Assembly: GCA_026770575.1 (NCBI GenBank)
Contig: MU657178.1
Location: 186,376-250,375 of the forward strand
Reading direction: 5' to 3'
DNA: 64,000 nucleotides
Source of the DNA: Pelagophyceae sp. CCMP2097
Taxonomy: Eukaryota; Sar; Pelagophyceae
The notes under the pieces are model-generated. The model saw nothing but the letters and a program-made list of their open reading frames with translations, was not told where the DNA came from and searched no databases. This document shows, in pieces, positions 31,090 through 43,635 of this stretch (position 1 is its first letter; every line of letters begins with the position of its first letter). The translations under genes were made by a program, and so were the position numbers.

Positions 31090-33559
31090 ATGCTGCGCCG
31101 CGCCCTCTCGCGGCCCGCGCTCCGCGCGTGCGTTGCGCAGCCTCCGCGCTGGCGCCGGAGCGCGTGGGCCTATCTCTCGACGACGGACGGCACAATGGAC
31201 GGCTCCGACAAGGCCGGTGCGCGCCTCGCGCAGCCGCACCACGGCGGCGCGCCGCCGCGACTCGACGGCAGCGACTTGGTGACGTCTGGGGCGGCGGAGG
31301 GTTTGTCTGAAGGCTTTACTTATGCACCGGGTCTGTCTTCCCGGCCGAGGGAGGGCTTCATCCGCGATTTGGATTACGTCTCTCGCAAGCGCGCGAGGCG
31401 GGATCCAAAGGTGGAAAAGGAGAAGTTGAAATGGGAAGCCAAGGAGGCGAAGCGTCGGGATTTGGCGGGTTTAAAAGTCGTTTCTTCCGACGCGGAATAC
31501 AAGGCGTCTTTAGAGCCTTTGAAGTTTGTGGCGCGGAAGCGCGTGGCTCGGAAATTGTCCAAGAGGCAGCGCAAAAGCGCGGAGAGGTTAATTCGAGCGC
31601 AGGCGAAGAATTTGGCCCGCAAGGCCAAAAAGGAGGCCATGTGCCATGCCGCGTCTTTTGGTGCTCGCGGCAAACTTCGAGAGCATTCGAGAGTCTTTCC
31701 GAGAGCAAGGACCCCGACTCTTAGAATCACGTCTCCCGCGGGCCTTGTCACAGGGACCTCGTCGCGGGACCCTTGCCGCTGCGCACTTGTCACAGGGAAC
31801 TCGTCATTGGACCTTGTCGCAGGGTTCGCATCACAGGGTTCGCATCACAGGGGCTTTGCCATAAGGACCTTGTCAGAGGCGCCTTGTCAGAGGGTGCTTG
31901 TCGCAGGGACCTCGTCGCAGGGACCTTTCAGACGGGGCCTTGTCAGAGGGGCCTTCCCGGGACTTTGCGGCATCCTTTCCAAGGAACCTTGTCTCGGGGA
32001 CCTTGCCACAGGGAACTTTTCAAGGGACCTTGTCATCAAGGGACGTTGTCAGGGGACCTTGTCAGAAGGGCCCAGAGACCTCATCACACGAACCTTGTCA
32101 CGGGGACCTTGTCACGGGGACCTTGTCACAGCGTCCTTGTCACAGCGTTCTTGTCACAGCGTCCTTGCCACGGTGACCGAAGTCGCAGGGACCTTGCCAC
32201 GGGGACTTTTCAGCCTTGTCACGGGGTTCTTGTGACGGCGACTTTGTCAAAGGGACCTTGCCACGGGGATCTTGATCAGAGACTTCGGGTCACAGGGACC
32301 TTGCCACGGGAAACTCGTCACGGGACCCTGTCATGACGTTACCACAGGGACCGTGTCACAGGGGCCTAGTCGGAGGGGCCTTGATGGGACAATTGTCACG
32401 GGGATCTTGTCACGGGGATCTTGTCGCAGGGTTCGTGCCATAGGATCCTTGTCACGTGGACATTGCCATATGAAAGGTTGTCATGGGGTTCTTGTCATGG
32501 GCCCTCTTCACAGGGACCTTGCCACGGGGCTTTGCGCAGGGTTCGTGTCACAGGGACATTGCCATAGGGACCTTGTAACGGGGACCTTGCCAGGGACCTT
32601 GTAACGGGACCTTGTCACGGACCTTGCAACCGGGTTCTTGCCACCGGTTGATTGTCTCAGGGACCTTTTCAATGGGGCGTCGTTGCAAGGTCCTCGTCGA
32701 AGTGATATCGTCACGGGGAACCCGTCAGAGGAACCCGGGACGTCGTCTGAACGACGTCGTTGCGGCGACGTCGTCTGATAAGGCAAGGACCTTGCCACAG
32801 GGCCCGTGCCACAGGGCTCTTGCCACAGGGACCGTGCCACAGGGACCTCGTCGGAGGGATTTTTGGCGAACGTCTGCCAAGGCAACAAAGGGACCATGTG
32901 TCGCAGGGACGTCGTCGCACCTGACCACGGGGCGCCGTCGCAGGGGCGCCGTCACGGGGACGTTGCGACGGGGGCGTCGTTCCGGGAACGTGCTTGGTCG
33001 TGTCAAGGGCGACGTCGTCAATTGGTCCTGGTCACCTCGACTCTGCAACTTTGCCAAGAGGGACTTTTTTCTTCTGATGGAGACCTCTTCAAAGGCCAAT
33101 CCCACGGACCACGGGGCCCTTGTCACAGGATCCTCGTCAAAGGGGGAACTTGTGACGGGGCCCTCTTTGCGGGCAACGCGTCTCGGGGACTTTGTCACGG
33201 GAACCTCGACGCAGGGACCTTGCGACGGCGACGTTGTCGCAGGGACCTGTTCCAAGGGGCGTGGCGCGCGCCGCCCTGCCCGGAGGCGCCGCTGGGGCGA
33301 CAATATCCCCCAAATACCGCATATTACCCTCATAATACCCTCACAATCCCCTGAAATACCCTAAAATACCCCGCTATACAGGAAAGACCCGGACTACGTC
33401 GAGCCCAAACGGCCAAACACGTGCCCGCCGGCGGACCGCGGGTGTTCAAGTGACTACTTTTCGAAGAAGGAGCAATTTCCCCAAGTGCTGGATGTGCGCA
33501 AGTTCAAACGCGCAAGCGCCGGCTCCGTTTCAACAGCGCCGGAGATGGAAAACCCGTAA
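31090..33559 (+). CDS. Unrecognised basic protein, possibly mitochondrial
   Basis: Exon 1 (31090-31640) encodes MLRRALSRPALRACVAQPPR, an Arg-rich, acid-free N terminus typical of a mitochondrial presequence (inference). After it come a Gly/Asp-containing linker and a long basic helical region (KVEKEKLKWEAKEAKRRD, RKRVARKLSKRQRKSAERL). A terminal exon (33382-33559) reads KDPDYVEPKRPNTCPPADRG, then DYFSKKEQFPQVLDVRKF, and ends at TAA 33557. The proposed junction (AT|GTGCCA to ACAG|G) is phase-consistent and gives 242 residues. The 1.7-kb intron is almost entirely R15 array (e). The terminal exon assignment is by frame and position only, and I do not recognise the family. Confidence 0.5.
31738..33255 (+). 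repeat. R15 array (e), the longest
   Basis: About 1.5 kb of GGGACCTTGTCACGG and GGGACCTTGCCACAG units, sense to the host gene. The exon 1 frame runs into it without a stop to 32235, so an unspliced transcript would encode a repetitive tail. Confidence 0.85.
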
Positions 33560-33724
33560 AACTGCCACGGCCGCAAAATGCAACGGCCTTTGCGCAGAGG
33601 CACGCGCTGCAGAGCTGCGGTAACGTGGGCAACGAGCTGAGCCCGCGAAGGATCCCCGGGAGTCTGCAAGGCGGGGGTACTGGACGGTTGAGGTACATCG
33701 GCCGCTCACCGCCGCTGGGACTCT

Positions 33725-36010
33725 CAACCCGGCAAACCCGACCCGCGGGTTGAAGGGCAAACCCGAACCCGCCCCTGCTTCCGCCTCGGACGGCCCCGGA
33801 CGGTCTCTCGGACGGTCGCTTGGACGGTCCCTTGGACAATTCCTTTGGACAGTTCCTTTGACGGTCCCTCGACGGGCCCTCTGTATTGGTCGCTTTGACG
33901 GCGGTTTCTCGACGGTCCCTTGGACGGACTCGGCTGCCAGCCCCTCGACTAAAGCCCCCTCTGTGACTTCCCCTGGACAGTCGCTCGGACAGTCGCTCGG
34001 ACAGTCGCTCGGACGGTCTCTCGGACGGTCGCTCGGACGGTCGCTCGGGTGGGCCCTTAAAGGAGGCCTTGCAAGCGACCGTGCTGCTAGAGCCGTGTAA
34101 GTGGCCGCAAAAGAGGCCTTACAGGGGCCCGCCCGGAGAGCATTTCAAGGGGCCGTCCAAGAGGCCTCGCGAGTGACCGCGCAGAGGCCGGGCAAGTGGC
34201 CGCCAAAGAGGCCTCTGCAGGGGCCCGCCAAGAGAGCTTTTCAAGGGCACTTGAAAGAGGCCTTGCAAGTGACCACGCAAAGGCCTTGCAAGAAGCTGCC
34301 AAAGAGACCTTGCGGGAGTCCGTCCGGAGAGCTACTTTGGGAGTCACTTGCCCGGCCTCTGTGCGGTCGCTTGCCCGGCCTCTTTCAAGGTCCCTTGAAC
34401 GCCCCTCGAGACGGCCCCTCGAAAAGGCCTTTCTCGCCGGCCCCTCGAAGGGCCCCTCGAAACGATCCCTCTGTCAGACGGCCCTACGAGACGGCCCCTC
34501 TCGCTGGCCCTTCGAGAGGGCCCCTCGAAATGGCCCCTTTAAACGGTCATTCGAGACGGCCACTCGTGACGGCCCCTCAAAACGGCGCCTCTGGTCGGCC
34601 CCTCGAGAGGGCCCCTTGAGGCGGCCCTTCGAAACGGCGCCTCAAGACAGCCGCTCGAGACGGCCGCTCGAGACGGTGCATGAGACGGTGCCTCGAAAAA
34701 GTCCCTTGAGAAGGTCCCTTGAAGCGGCGCATTTGGACGGCCCTTCGAGAAGGCCCCTCATACCGGCCTCTTGAGACAACGCCATGAAACGGCGCCTTTG
34801 GAGGGCCCCTCGAGTCAGCCCCTCGAGAAGGCCACTCTCGCCGGCCCTTCGAAACGGTCCCTTCAAACGATCCTTCGAGACGACCACTCGAGACGACCAC
34901 TCGAGACGACCACTCGAGACTGCCCTCGAGAGGGCCCCTTGGAGCGGTCTCTTCAAACGGCCCTTCGAGAATACCATTCGAGACGGCCCATCGAACCGTC
35001 GCGTGGACCGTGGCTCCCACGGCGCGATCCGCGCCGCGGGCGCCTTTCGGAGGGCCGTCGCTCGAAAAACGTGTGGAGCTGTGCGATCCAATTGAAAGAG
35101 GCCTTGCAGGGGCCCGTCCGGAGGGCAATTCAAGGACATCTCAAAAGAGGCCTAGCAAGCGACCGCACAGAGGCCTTGGCCGCCAAAGAGGCAGGGGCCC
35201 GACTGTCAACCACCCGGTGGATGCGCCGTACAGCCACGACTGCTGGACGGTGTCTTCGGGTCTGGTTTTCAATCTGTGCCAAACCCAAAGGGTCGCGCGA
35301 TTGTCGAGCGACCAACCCCATCTTCGAGAGGTCGGGTTCGGGTTCGGGCCACGGCCAGACTCGCGGGTCGACGGGTCGGCCAAAACGCGCAAACCCGACC
35401 CGCGGGTTGAAGGGCAAACCCGAACCCGTCGCTGCTCCTATCTCCAACTTCTCGAGTCGGCTCCTCGAGACGGCCCCTCGAGACGGCCCTTGGAGACGGC
35501 CACTCAAAACGGCGCCTCGGGAAGGCGCTTTGAGAAGGCCCCTCGAGACGGCCCCTTTCAACGGCCATTCGAAACGGCGCCTTGAGACGGCCCCTCGAGA
35601 CGGTGCCTCGAGACGGCCCCTGAAGACGGCGCCTTGGGACGGCCCCTTTCGTCGGCCATTCGAAACGGCGCCTTGAGACGGCCACTCGAAACGGCGCCCT
35701 GAGACGGCCCCTTGAGACGGCCATTCGAAACGGTGCCCTGAGACAGCCCCTCGAGACGACCCCGTCTCGACGGCCCCTTTTGATGGCCATTCGAAACGAC
35801 GCCTCGAGACAACCCCTCGAAATGGTGCCTCGGGAAGGCTCCTCACTCGGGTCCCTCGAGACGGCCCCTGGAGACGGCCATTCGCCCAACGCTGCGACTC
35901 GACGGTCCGAGACGGTCCTACGGTCCGACGGCGGTCCCGGAGACGGGCCCATACGACCCCTCGAAAGGACCCCTCGAAAGGACCCCTCGAACGGACCCCT
36001 CGAAAGGACA
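33725..36010 (+). mobile_element. K element, rearranged copy
   Basis: Partial A (33725-33778), C (33780-34060), D (34060-34400), B (34400-35060), D (35085-35215), A (35215-35435), B (35440-36010). All blocks belong to the K family but the order differs from A-B-C-D-A, suggesting recombination or nested copies. The full A block at 35215 carries TCGGGTTCGGGTTCGGGCC. No gene is present. Confidence 0.65.
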
Positions 36011-36365
36011 GTCCTAGAGGGACGATGTATGGTCCTCTACGGACCTCTACGGTCCTTTCGACGGCCCCTCGAGGGCTCCGAGAGGCCCTTTGGCGCCCCC
36101 CGCGGTCCGAAAAGGGGTCCTGGACGGTCCGCCCCGGAGACGACCCTCTTTTGAGTCCATTAAGGCCCCGGAGGCGGTCCTCGAGGGGCCCGAAAAGGGT
36201 CTTATATGGCCCCGCGGTCCTTTCGGGGCGCGGAGTCCGGTGGGGCCCCTGAGGAGCTCACGGTCCCGAGGCGTGTCCGCTCCGCCCCTTTGAAAGTCCG
36301 ACGCGGCCTCGGAGGCGATCCGTAAACGGCCCCAGAGGCGATGGTGACCCCGGAGACGGGATCAG
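36010..36365. repeat. GACGGTCC/GGCCCCGGAG degenerate repeats
   Basis: Short GC-rich units such as GGTCCTCTACGG, CCGGAGGCGGTCC and CCCCGGAGACG. No coding signal is seen. Confidence 0.5.
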
Positions 36366-36489
36366 TAGCCAGAGGAGGGCGCGGGCTCGACGGCGCGGGC
36401 TCGGCTTTGGGCCGCGGGGTCTTTTGCGGTTATTTTTGAGGGCACTTTCTTGTATTTCCCCATCGTCTTCCCGATGGTCTCCCCTCTAG

Positions 36490-39400
36490 GTCTTGGGCAC
36501 ACTCTTCGGGTGCCGGCTGAACAAGAGCGCGGCCAAGGACCAGCAGAGGGCGGTGGAGAATTTGAAGAATCCAATCACCTCCGCAATTGCGGCCCTCCTC
36601 TTCGAGTCCCAAAAAAGGCCGCGCCTGAATTGGGACCCGGGGATTGAAAAGGATCGATTGAAAACCCACGCACGACGGTCCGAAAGCGGCATCCGAACAC
36701 ACGACGGTCCGAAAGCGGCATCCGGCGCGCGCCGGGGGAGGCGTTCGACGGCCGTTTGCGGACGCGGGCGGGGGGGAGCGAATGAGTAGTCTATCAATTC
36801 ATTCATTATCAACATGAGTATTCTATCATATTAATCCCACCTCTTCGATAGGTACAGCAACGACGGCCTGCAGAAGCTGCACCTCGGCGCGCGACCCGCG
36901 CCGGCAAAGGACATGGGCGGTGGGAGGGTCTACCCCTATCGATGGACATCTTCGAGTGAAGAGATGGGCCCTAGAGGAGCGAGCGGGGCGCCGCCCCCCC
37001 CGTCGAGCGTGGACACTCGAGTGGGTCCGATGAACGTCAAGATTCAGAGGCTGAGCCGCCAAGTGGGATTCTGCTCTCATGTGGGCTCGTGCCGTACGGG
37101 ATGCATATTGGGCTCATGGGTGCAATCCTTGCCCTTGAAAAGCTTGAAGGACGGCCCCTTGCAAGGCGACAGTCACTTGCAAGGCCGAATGCGCGGTCGC
37201 TTGCGAGGCCTCTTTCAAGGGCCTTCTCAAGCCCTTGGTAATCGTTCGCGCAGGGCCCCTTCAAGGCTCCACGCACCATGGCCCTCACAAAGGCCCCCTG
37301 TGCGGGACGGCCCCTCTTTGACGCCCCCTATTGCGGTCGGAGGGCGGGCCTCTCGTGCGCTCCCCTCGAACGGTCCCTTGCCTTTGTTCTGCAAGGCCCT
37401 CTCGCGGGGCCTCTTGCACGGGCCCCGAAGAGGCCTCTGGGCGGTCCCTTCCCCTTGTGGACGGCCCCTCGCAAGACTGCGGGCCCCGCCGAGCCTCCTC
37501 GCACGGGGCGTCGGCAATCCCTGTCTACGGTCAAGGCCGTTTGCATGGGTCCCTCTTTTCTTGGAAATGGCCTTTCCCGGTGGTCGAGCCCGGGGGTCGA
37601 GCCCGGGGGTCGAGCCCGGGGGTCGAAGAGGCCCGGAGTTGGTACACTCCCCGTGCGAAACCCCTTGAAAAGGGCCCTCGCACAGCTCCTGACCAGTCTC
37701 CTTGCACGGCCCCTCGCACGGGCCCTTACAAGGCCTCTTTCACGGGCAAGGCCACTCGCAAAGTCGATTATCAAGGCCCCCTCGTAAGGGTCCTTGCGCG
37801 GCCCCTCGAAAAGGGCCCTTGCAAGGCCCCTCGCGCCATCTGAAAGGTGAAAATCCCCTCGTGGGCCTGGAGGAAGGGCCGGAGTAGACTCCCTCGGAAA
37901 CGCGGTTCAAAAGCAAGGCGCCTCGCAAGGACCCTGAGGAGGCCGCAGGCCCTTGCAAGGCGCCTCGGGCCTTCGCACGATCTTTGCGAGGCTCCTCGAA
38001 ACTTTCGCCTCTGCCTGGCGACTCGGACGGCTCCTCGTGCGGTCCTTTGGGCGGGCCGGGAAGCACGGTCCCTTGCTCGCACGGTAATTTGCAAAGCGCA
38101 GTCCCTTGCGCTCGAAAAGGGCCCTTTGACGGCCCCAAACCCCTTTCAGGACATGCCCTGGCGCAAGGCTCCTCGAAAAGGGCCCTTTGCGAGTCTGGGG
38201 TGCCATGCGGCTCGGCATGAGGCCTTTGTCGAGCGTGCTTTCCTCCCGAAAGTAAAATTGTGTTCCGAGTGGGAATTCAGAAGATTGAAATCTGTCCCTA
38301 TATTCACAATTAGGCGTGCGCATCCGGTCCATCAAGGGCGCACCGGGGCCCATGGTGCGTGTTCCGTATCGATTGTGGGGGGTGATCGGAAGAGTACGCC
38401 TCGAAATTCGCAGGTCCGGTCGCACAAGTACCCGACGCCGAATAAGTTTTTTGGAGCGATGAAGAAGAGGTGAGGAGGGTTTTCATTGATATACCGGCAA
38501 GGAGGGACAGGATCAGTGAGAGCAATGCAGGATGAGTGGGCCAACAGGTACAATGGCAAACTCTTCGCCGACTACGTCACCGCCGCGCTGCATACAAAAG
38601 TGTCATCGAAAGGGAAAGCCGGATTTTTCAGGCGCCGGGGCGGGCGCTGCCGCGGCCGTATCGTCCCTGCACATATGGTATTGACCGTGGTGGTACGGAC
38701 CGTCGTGACGTAGGACCGTCGTGACGTAGGCTCGGTCGCCTCGACGAGGCGGACCAGGTACGTTTGCTGCGGAGACGCGGGCGTTCGCACCTCAAGTGAC
38801 CCTCGGGGCTTCCCGCCGTGGGCCCCTCGACCCCACCCTCGCTGCCCGGTCCATCGCGGGCCTTGAAGACTCTGACAAGTCCGGGTTTCCCGAGCGACGG
38901 TCCGGGTGTTCATAAATCGCAAACAGGTCAAGATCGAGCTCAACCTCAACCTCTGGGAGGACATCGAGTCTTTGCTGCGCGTGGCGCAGTACATCAAGCC
39001 CTGGATCCACAACGGTGAGCATCCTCTCGAATACTCTCGATAACTCTCGAGAGCATGCTCTCGAATACTCTCCATTGCTCTCGAAAATACGCTCGAATTC
39101 GATAAGGCGTCAACGGCGTCTGGCTCGGGCAGCAAAAAGCGTGTTTAAAAACGTTTGCCTGGCTCCGGATGACGGAGGAAGAGCGCTACGCCGACCTCAA
39201 CGACGTGCTGCGCGAGGTCCGTTGGACGTGTCTCAAGTCCGTTTGGAGCGCGAACAACGCTTCGCCGCCCGCAGAAGGGCAAAATGCCGTTTGACCACGC
39301 CGAATGGATGCTCGAGGCCCGGCGTTGGTGCCAGCGTCTGCTGCCTGCGGCTTTCCTTGTATGCGGCTTGCCTTGCGGCCCTCGGTGGACTGCGGAAATT

Positions 39401-41685
39401 GATGGACAATTGATGGACTGAGGCAAGGGACTCTCTCGCCGGCCGACGGCGGGGTGGCTGGGCAGGGCCGACGAGGGCGGTCCTGTGCGGACCGTCTACA
39501 GACCGTGTCCACACTACGGACCCTTGATGCGGCCTCCAGACCCTGCACTGTCCGGGTCCTCTTGGGGCCATTCCGAGTGGAGACGGTTCGACCCTCTACA
39601 GACCGTGTAGGGTCCACCCTATATGGGCCGGCCGGGACCGGCGGCGGTCCGAGAATGGCTCCCCGATGGTCTGGGGCCTTTTCTCTGGATCCTTTTCTCT
39701 GGATCCTTTTCTCTGGATCCTTTTCTCTGGGCCTTTTCTCTGGGCCTTTTCTCTGGGCCTCCATAGAACCCTTTTCTCTGGGCCCTTCATGGACCTTTAT
39801 TCTGGACTCTCCGTAGCAAGCTTTTCTCTGGACCCTCCATGGTCACATGCCCGACGGGCCGACCGGAGACGGTCCTCCGTGGCCTCTCGACGGTCCGATC
39901 TCAACGGTCCGATCTCGACGGACACGCTTTTTTGACCCTCGACGGACCCTGCGCGGTCTCTACGTCGGCCCTCGACGGTCCTCGAAGGACCCTATCCCAG
40001 TCGGGTCGGGGCCAGAAGCGGTCCCATACAATTCGCCAAAAAGGTTGTTGAGAGTTGAGAGTGGTTCAGACCCACTGCGGTCCGAGGACCATCTCCCGTC
40101 TTTGACAGACCCGGTTCACCGTCTTGCCAAAGGTGGTGCCATCCCAAAGAAAGGTGCTGCCTTTCCAGTGCCGGAGACGGCAAGGAACCAGACTCGGTTG
40201 TCGCACGCCCCATCTCCGCCCTCGGAAACCCGCCTCGCTTGAGGCTCCGACTGCAGGTTTGAAGAACATCAAGCGCTTAAAGTGGCACATCCAGATGGTA
40301 ACTCGAGGAAATACTCTCGAAACTCCTCGAGCAACGTCCCCCCTATAGGTGCGCAACCAGGACCCGCGCGGCCCGCAGGCCGGCGTGCGGGGCCTGGGCC
40401 TCGGGCTGGGCCGCGGCGAGTGCGACTACTTGGAGCGCTTTTGTGAGGAGCGGTGTCTTGGAAACCCGGAAAGCAGCCGGCTCTCGACCGCCTCTGCCAA
40501 GGTGGGGTACGTCCGGGAGGAGCAAGTGGCCCGCAGAGGGGGTCCCAGATTTGCGCGACGTCGTCGAGGCCCAGAGGCGGCGTGGATAGCGTGCGGGCCC
40601 CCTCTGCGAGGCTCGCCAAAGCCTTGCAACGTCGGCGTTGTTCTGTCACGTCGGCGTTGTTGCTTGAAACGTCTTTGTTCGAAATGGCCATCGTGGCAAC
40701 GTCTGCTTCAGGCTGGAGGCCGGACGAGATGGAACTCCCGCCGGAATCGCGCGCGCACAAAAAGGCCCAGAAGAAGAAGAAGACGCCGGCGCAAAAGATG
40801 CGCTTGCGAAGGCCGCCGGCGCCGGCTCAGCGTCCAAAAGAAAGCGGCCTTTAGCACGAGGCATCCCATCTTGAGTGCCCGCCCTGGGCTCTTGAAGGAG
40901 TGGGACGTCTCTGCCTTGTGGACTGAGCGCAGTCGGTTCGCGAGTCGCAACGCAAAACACGTAGGTGAACCTGCCAAAACATCTCCGTCGAAGATTCGAC
41001 AAATTCGGCAACGAGATGCCCCTCGCCCCGCCGCGCGACGAGCGGTGGGTCGACAAATGGATCGACGAGGCGGCTGCCGACGGCTCCGACGGCCGAGACC
41101 CACAGTTCCGGTACGCGATTTGACCAAAGAAAGAGGCCTCATACTGTGCTTTCGAGAAATGCCCGGGTACGCACGCTCCCCACACGGTCGCCGCGCTCGC
41201 CTAGGTACGCCGACGACCACACTTCGAATTCGCGACGGGAACGGTTCGATTATGAGTTTGGCGAAGACTCTCGCGCCGTCCCCGGTCGCACGCAAAAATG
41301 GTCGCCCGGCAACCGCGGCAACCTCCGCCCAGACGAACGGGCCACGCACTTGGACGGCGCGGACAGATGCGGCCCGCCGGACAAACGGAGGCGCGAAACA
41401 AAGACAGAGGAAAAGCCCGAAAAAGGCCCTTCCGGACGCCCTTTCAAGAAACTCGACCCGAACCGAGAGGCCCCCGTGCTCCCTGGCGGCTGGCCCGTGC
41501 TGGCGCCGGTGACGAGGGCGAGGGCGGGGTCGCGGCTGGCCTTTCCGAGGCGAGATAAAGACGACGGGGCGAGTGACGAAACCTTTTGGCGAAACTCGCA
41601 GCCAACAACTTCGCCGCCCACGGGGCACTTCGAGGGCCGAGCCACGGCAAAGGCGACGCGAAGGCCCAACATGTTCGACGACTGA
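36490..41685 (+). CDS. Unrecognised multi-exon gene
   Basis: Several exon-like blocks share frame-compatible GT-AG junctions. 36490-36677 joins 36852 (phase 2), giving NWDPGIEKDRLK then YSNDGLQKLHLGARPAP. A block ending at 39014 (VFINRKQVKIELNLNLWEDI) joins 39107 (VNGVWLGQQKACLKTFAWL, then MTEEERYADLNDVL). A block ending at 40298 (IKRLKWHIQM) joins 40349 (VRNQDPRGPQAGVRG). A block ending at 41112 (WVDKWIDEAAADGSDGRDP) joins 41202 (YADDHTSNSRRERFDYEF) and runs to a stop at 41683-41685. The C terminus is charged and Pro-rich, probably disordered. Introns near 39015-39106 and 40299-40348 both carry ACTCTCGAA-type repeats. A T element fills 37051-38214. I do not recognise a family; it could be two genes. 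Confidence 0.4.
37051..38214 (+). mobile_element. T element, copy 3
   Basis: The left end CTGAGCCGCC is at 37051; the right end is a degraded form (CCATGCGGCTCGG at 38202-38214). The interior has the head GGGCTCATGGGTGCAATCC, CCTTGAAAAGCTTGAAGG, a triplicated GGGGGTCGAGCCC near 37588-37626, and the CTGAAAGGTGAAAATCCCCT motif shared with the copies at 46750 and 55850. Confidence 0.6.
39675..39845. repeat. 13-14 bp tandem array
   Basis: CCTTTTCTCTGGAT and CCTTTTCTCTGGG units repeat eight to nine times, followed by degenerate copies. The array lies between exon blocks of the unrecognised gene. Confidence 0.85.
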
Positions 41686-42089
41686 TTATATTGTAAGAGA
41701 ATACATGTACTGTAGAATGCCCGAGTGGAGAATCCCGGTGCGGCGCCGCGTGCGAGACCATTGCCAGCGACGGCCAAAAGGGTGCGGCGCCGGCGGGAAG
41801 GATGGATGCACCGTCGTGCGTATGGTCGCTGCGCTGCGGCAGAGCGCCGCGCGTGGACGTTCCGACGAGGTGCTTCCGTGGCCTGCGGACGCGGCGGGCC
41901 ACGACGCCTGCGTGTGCATCTTCCGAGTGACCCCGTCGACGAGTTTTCCCTCACAGGCGCCCTCGCCGTGCATCAGCCTCCACGGCCGTCGAGGCCGCCG
42001 CGTGCGCCGCGGCCAGGCGTCGTGCGGAGCATGCTCGCCTGTGGAATTATAGAGCAGAACCCGCGGGATTCTCGGGTTAGCCGCGGGAT

Positions 42090-42210
42090 TCGTCTCTGCC
42101 GCGCCCGCCGGGTTGTGGTCGGGGCCAGACTCGCGGGTCGGCAGGTTGGCGGAAACGCGCAAACCCGTTTATCCCGACTCGCGGGTGACGGGCAGAACCT
42201 TCCCCGTCCC
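42090..42210 (+). repeat. K family solo A-block fragment
   Basis: It contains GGCCAGACTCGCGGGTCGGC, GAAACGCGCAAACCC and a GTCCCTGCTCC end, all features of block A, without adjacent B, C or D. It may be a solo remnant. The interval 41686-42089 shows no supported gene. Confidence 0.5.
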
Positions 42211-42401
42211 TGCTCCTTACAGACATCCTCCTTGAAGCCACAGAGTGGCCAGGAAAACCATGTCGGTGCAAGGCCAAGAGTCCCGCTCCGCGCGCTCTCT
42301 CAACACGCCGAAAGCCGCGCGGAACGGAGCGAGCTGCTGAGCGAGCGACAAACGCCGACGGTAGCAGCGAGCGAGCCAGTGACGAGACGCGCACGGTCGT
42401 A

Positions 42402-42610
42402 TGCACGGTCGTCGGCGCGGAGGCCGCACGGTCGTCGGTAAGAAGGCTGCACGATCATCGGCACGGTGGCCGCACGGTCATCGGAAAGGAGGCCGCACGG
42501 TCAGCGGAGAGGAGGCCTTGCGGTCGTCGGCACAGAGGCCACGCAATCGTCGGCATGGGTTCCACAGCGTCGTCGGCAAGATTTCCCCCACCGTCTTCGG
42601 CGCGGAGGCT
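42402..42610. repeat. 23-bp minisatellite
   Basis: Unit CACGGTCGTCGGCGCGGAGG (23 bp in full) repeats about nine times with 10-25% divergence. Nearby, GGGCAAAAGCGGTGAAACTT is a separate short duplication (42660-42720). From 42720 to 43635 no gene is supported. Confidence 0.8.
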
Positions 42611-43635
42611 GGCGCCGCAGTCGGCGCGGCCGTCGGCTCGCCCGGCGCGACGGAGGTGCCGGGCAAAAGTGGTGAAACTTGGACCATCGGGCAAAAGCGG
42701 TGAAACTTGGACCCTTGGTGGCTCCTCGGGCGCGGCCGTAGCTGCCGTTGGCGCACAAGAGTCGCACCGCCTCGCCACCGCCGTTGGCGCCACGACGCGC
42801 TACGAGCGGGCATTGCGCGCGCCGCGCAGGCCACTGCCAAGCTCCACGACGCCAGCGCGGAGCGCGCGCCGACATGCGTAGACGGCCTCGACGACGGTCC
42901 TCGTCGGCCCCAAGACGGGCTGACCCGAGGTATGCCGATCCGTGCTGGGTTGACCCAGGTCGCGGGCCCGGCCTCGGGTCTGCACTTTAGGCTCGGTTGC
43001 GGGCCCGGGCTTTCGACAGTTTTGAAACAGCCTCTCAAATATCGTCTCGACGATTCGAGACGGCGCTCGAGGCGGCCCGAGACGGCAGTCCGAGACGGCA
43101 GTCTCTCGACGATGATCCCCTCGATCCTCTCAACTTCGAGACGGTACTCTAGACACCGTGCCCTCTCGACGGCCCCGTGCGCTCGACGCGCGCACGCGAA
43201 ATAGACGGAAGCGAGTGATGGCCCTTTGCGCGAGCGATTGAGGAGGGCTCTTTGCGTGAGCAAAACGCATTCGTCACCCCAAAATACGATTACCCGGCCG
43301 CACCGGCCGCGTTAAGCCGCGGCGTCTCGGTGCCGAAATCGGCTTGGCGAGGGAGACTAACTCACCTCGGGCTCCTCCTCGGGGGCGATGTTCGACGACT
43401 GAAAAGGATGCGTCTCGAGTAACCACGCCTACCCCTGTGGACCCTCATGTCTCAAGACAAGGCACTCGAGCGCGCCGCTTTTCTACGATCCTCGATGAAG
43501 TGTACTGCAGCAGTAGGAACTCTTACCGAGGCACAAGGTCGGAATCCTGCGCCTAGAAACGGGTAGACCAGCTGCGATCGACGCTGCCAGTGCGCTGCGG
43601 CAACCGAGAAACGCGAGTCGGCAGCCACAACATTA

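Noticed and set aside
31015..32235. A 406-residue protein starting at 31015
   Set aside because: The 3' half is R15 repeat and the 5' start is a GTG in tandem promoter repeats; the ATG at 31090 with splicing to 33382 is more plausible.
42400..43260. Overlapping frames in the 42-43 kb region
   Set aside because: They arise from a 23-bp minisatellite and neighbouring repeats; no conserved domain.
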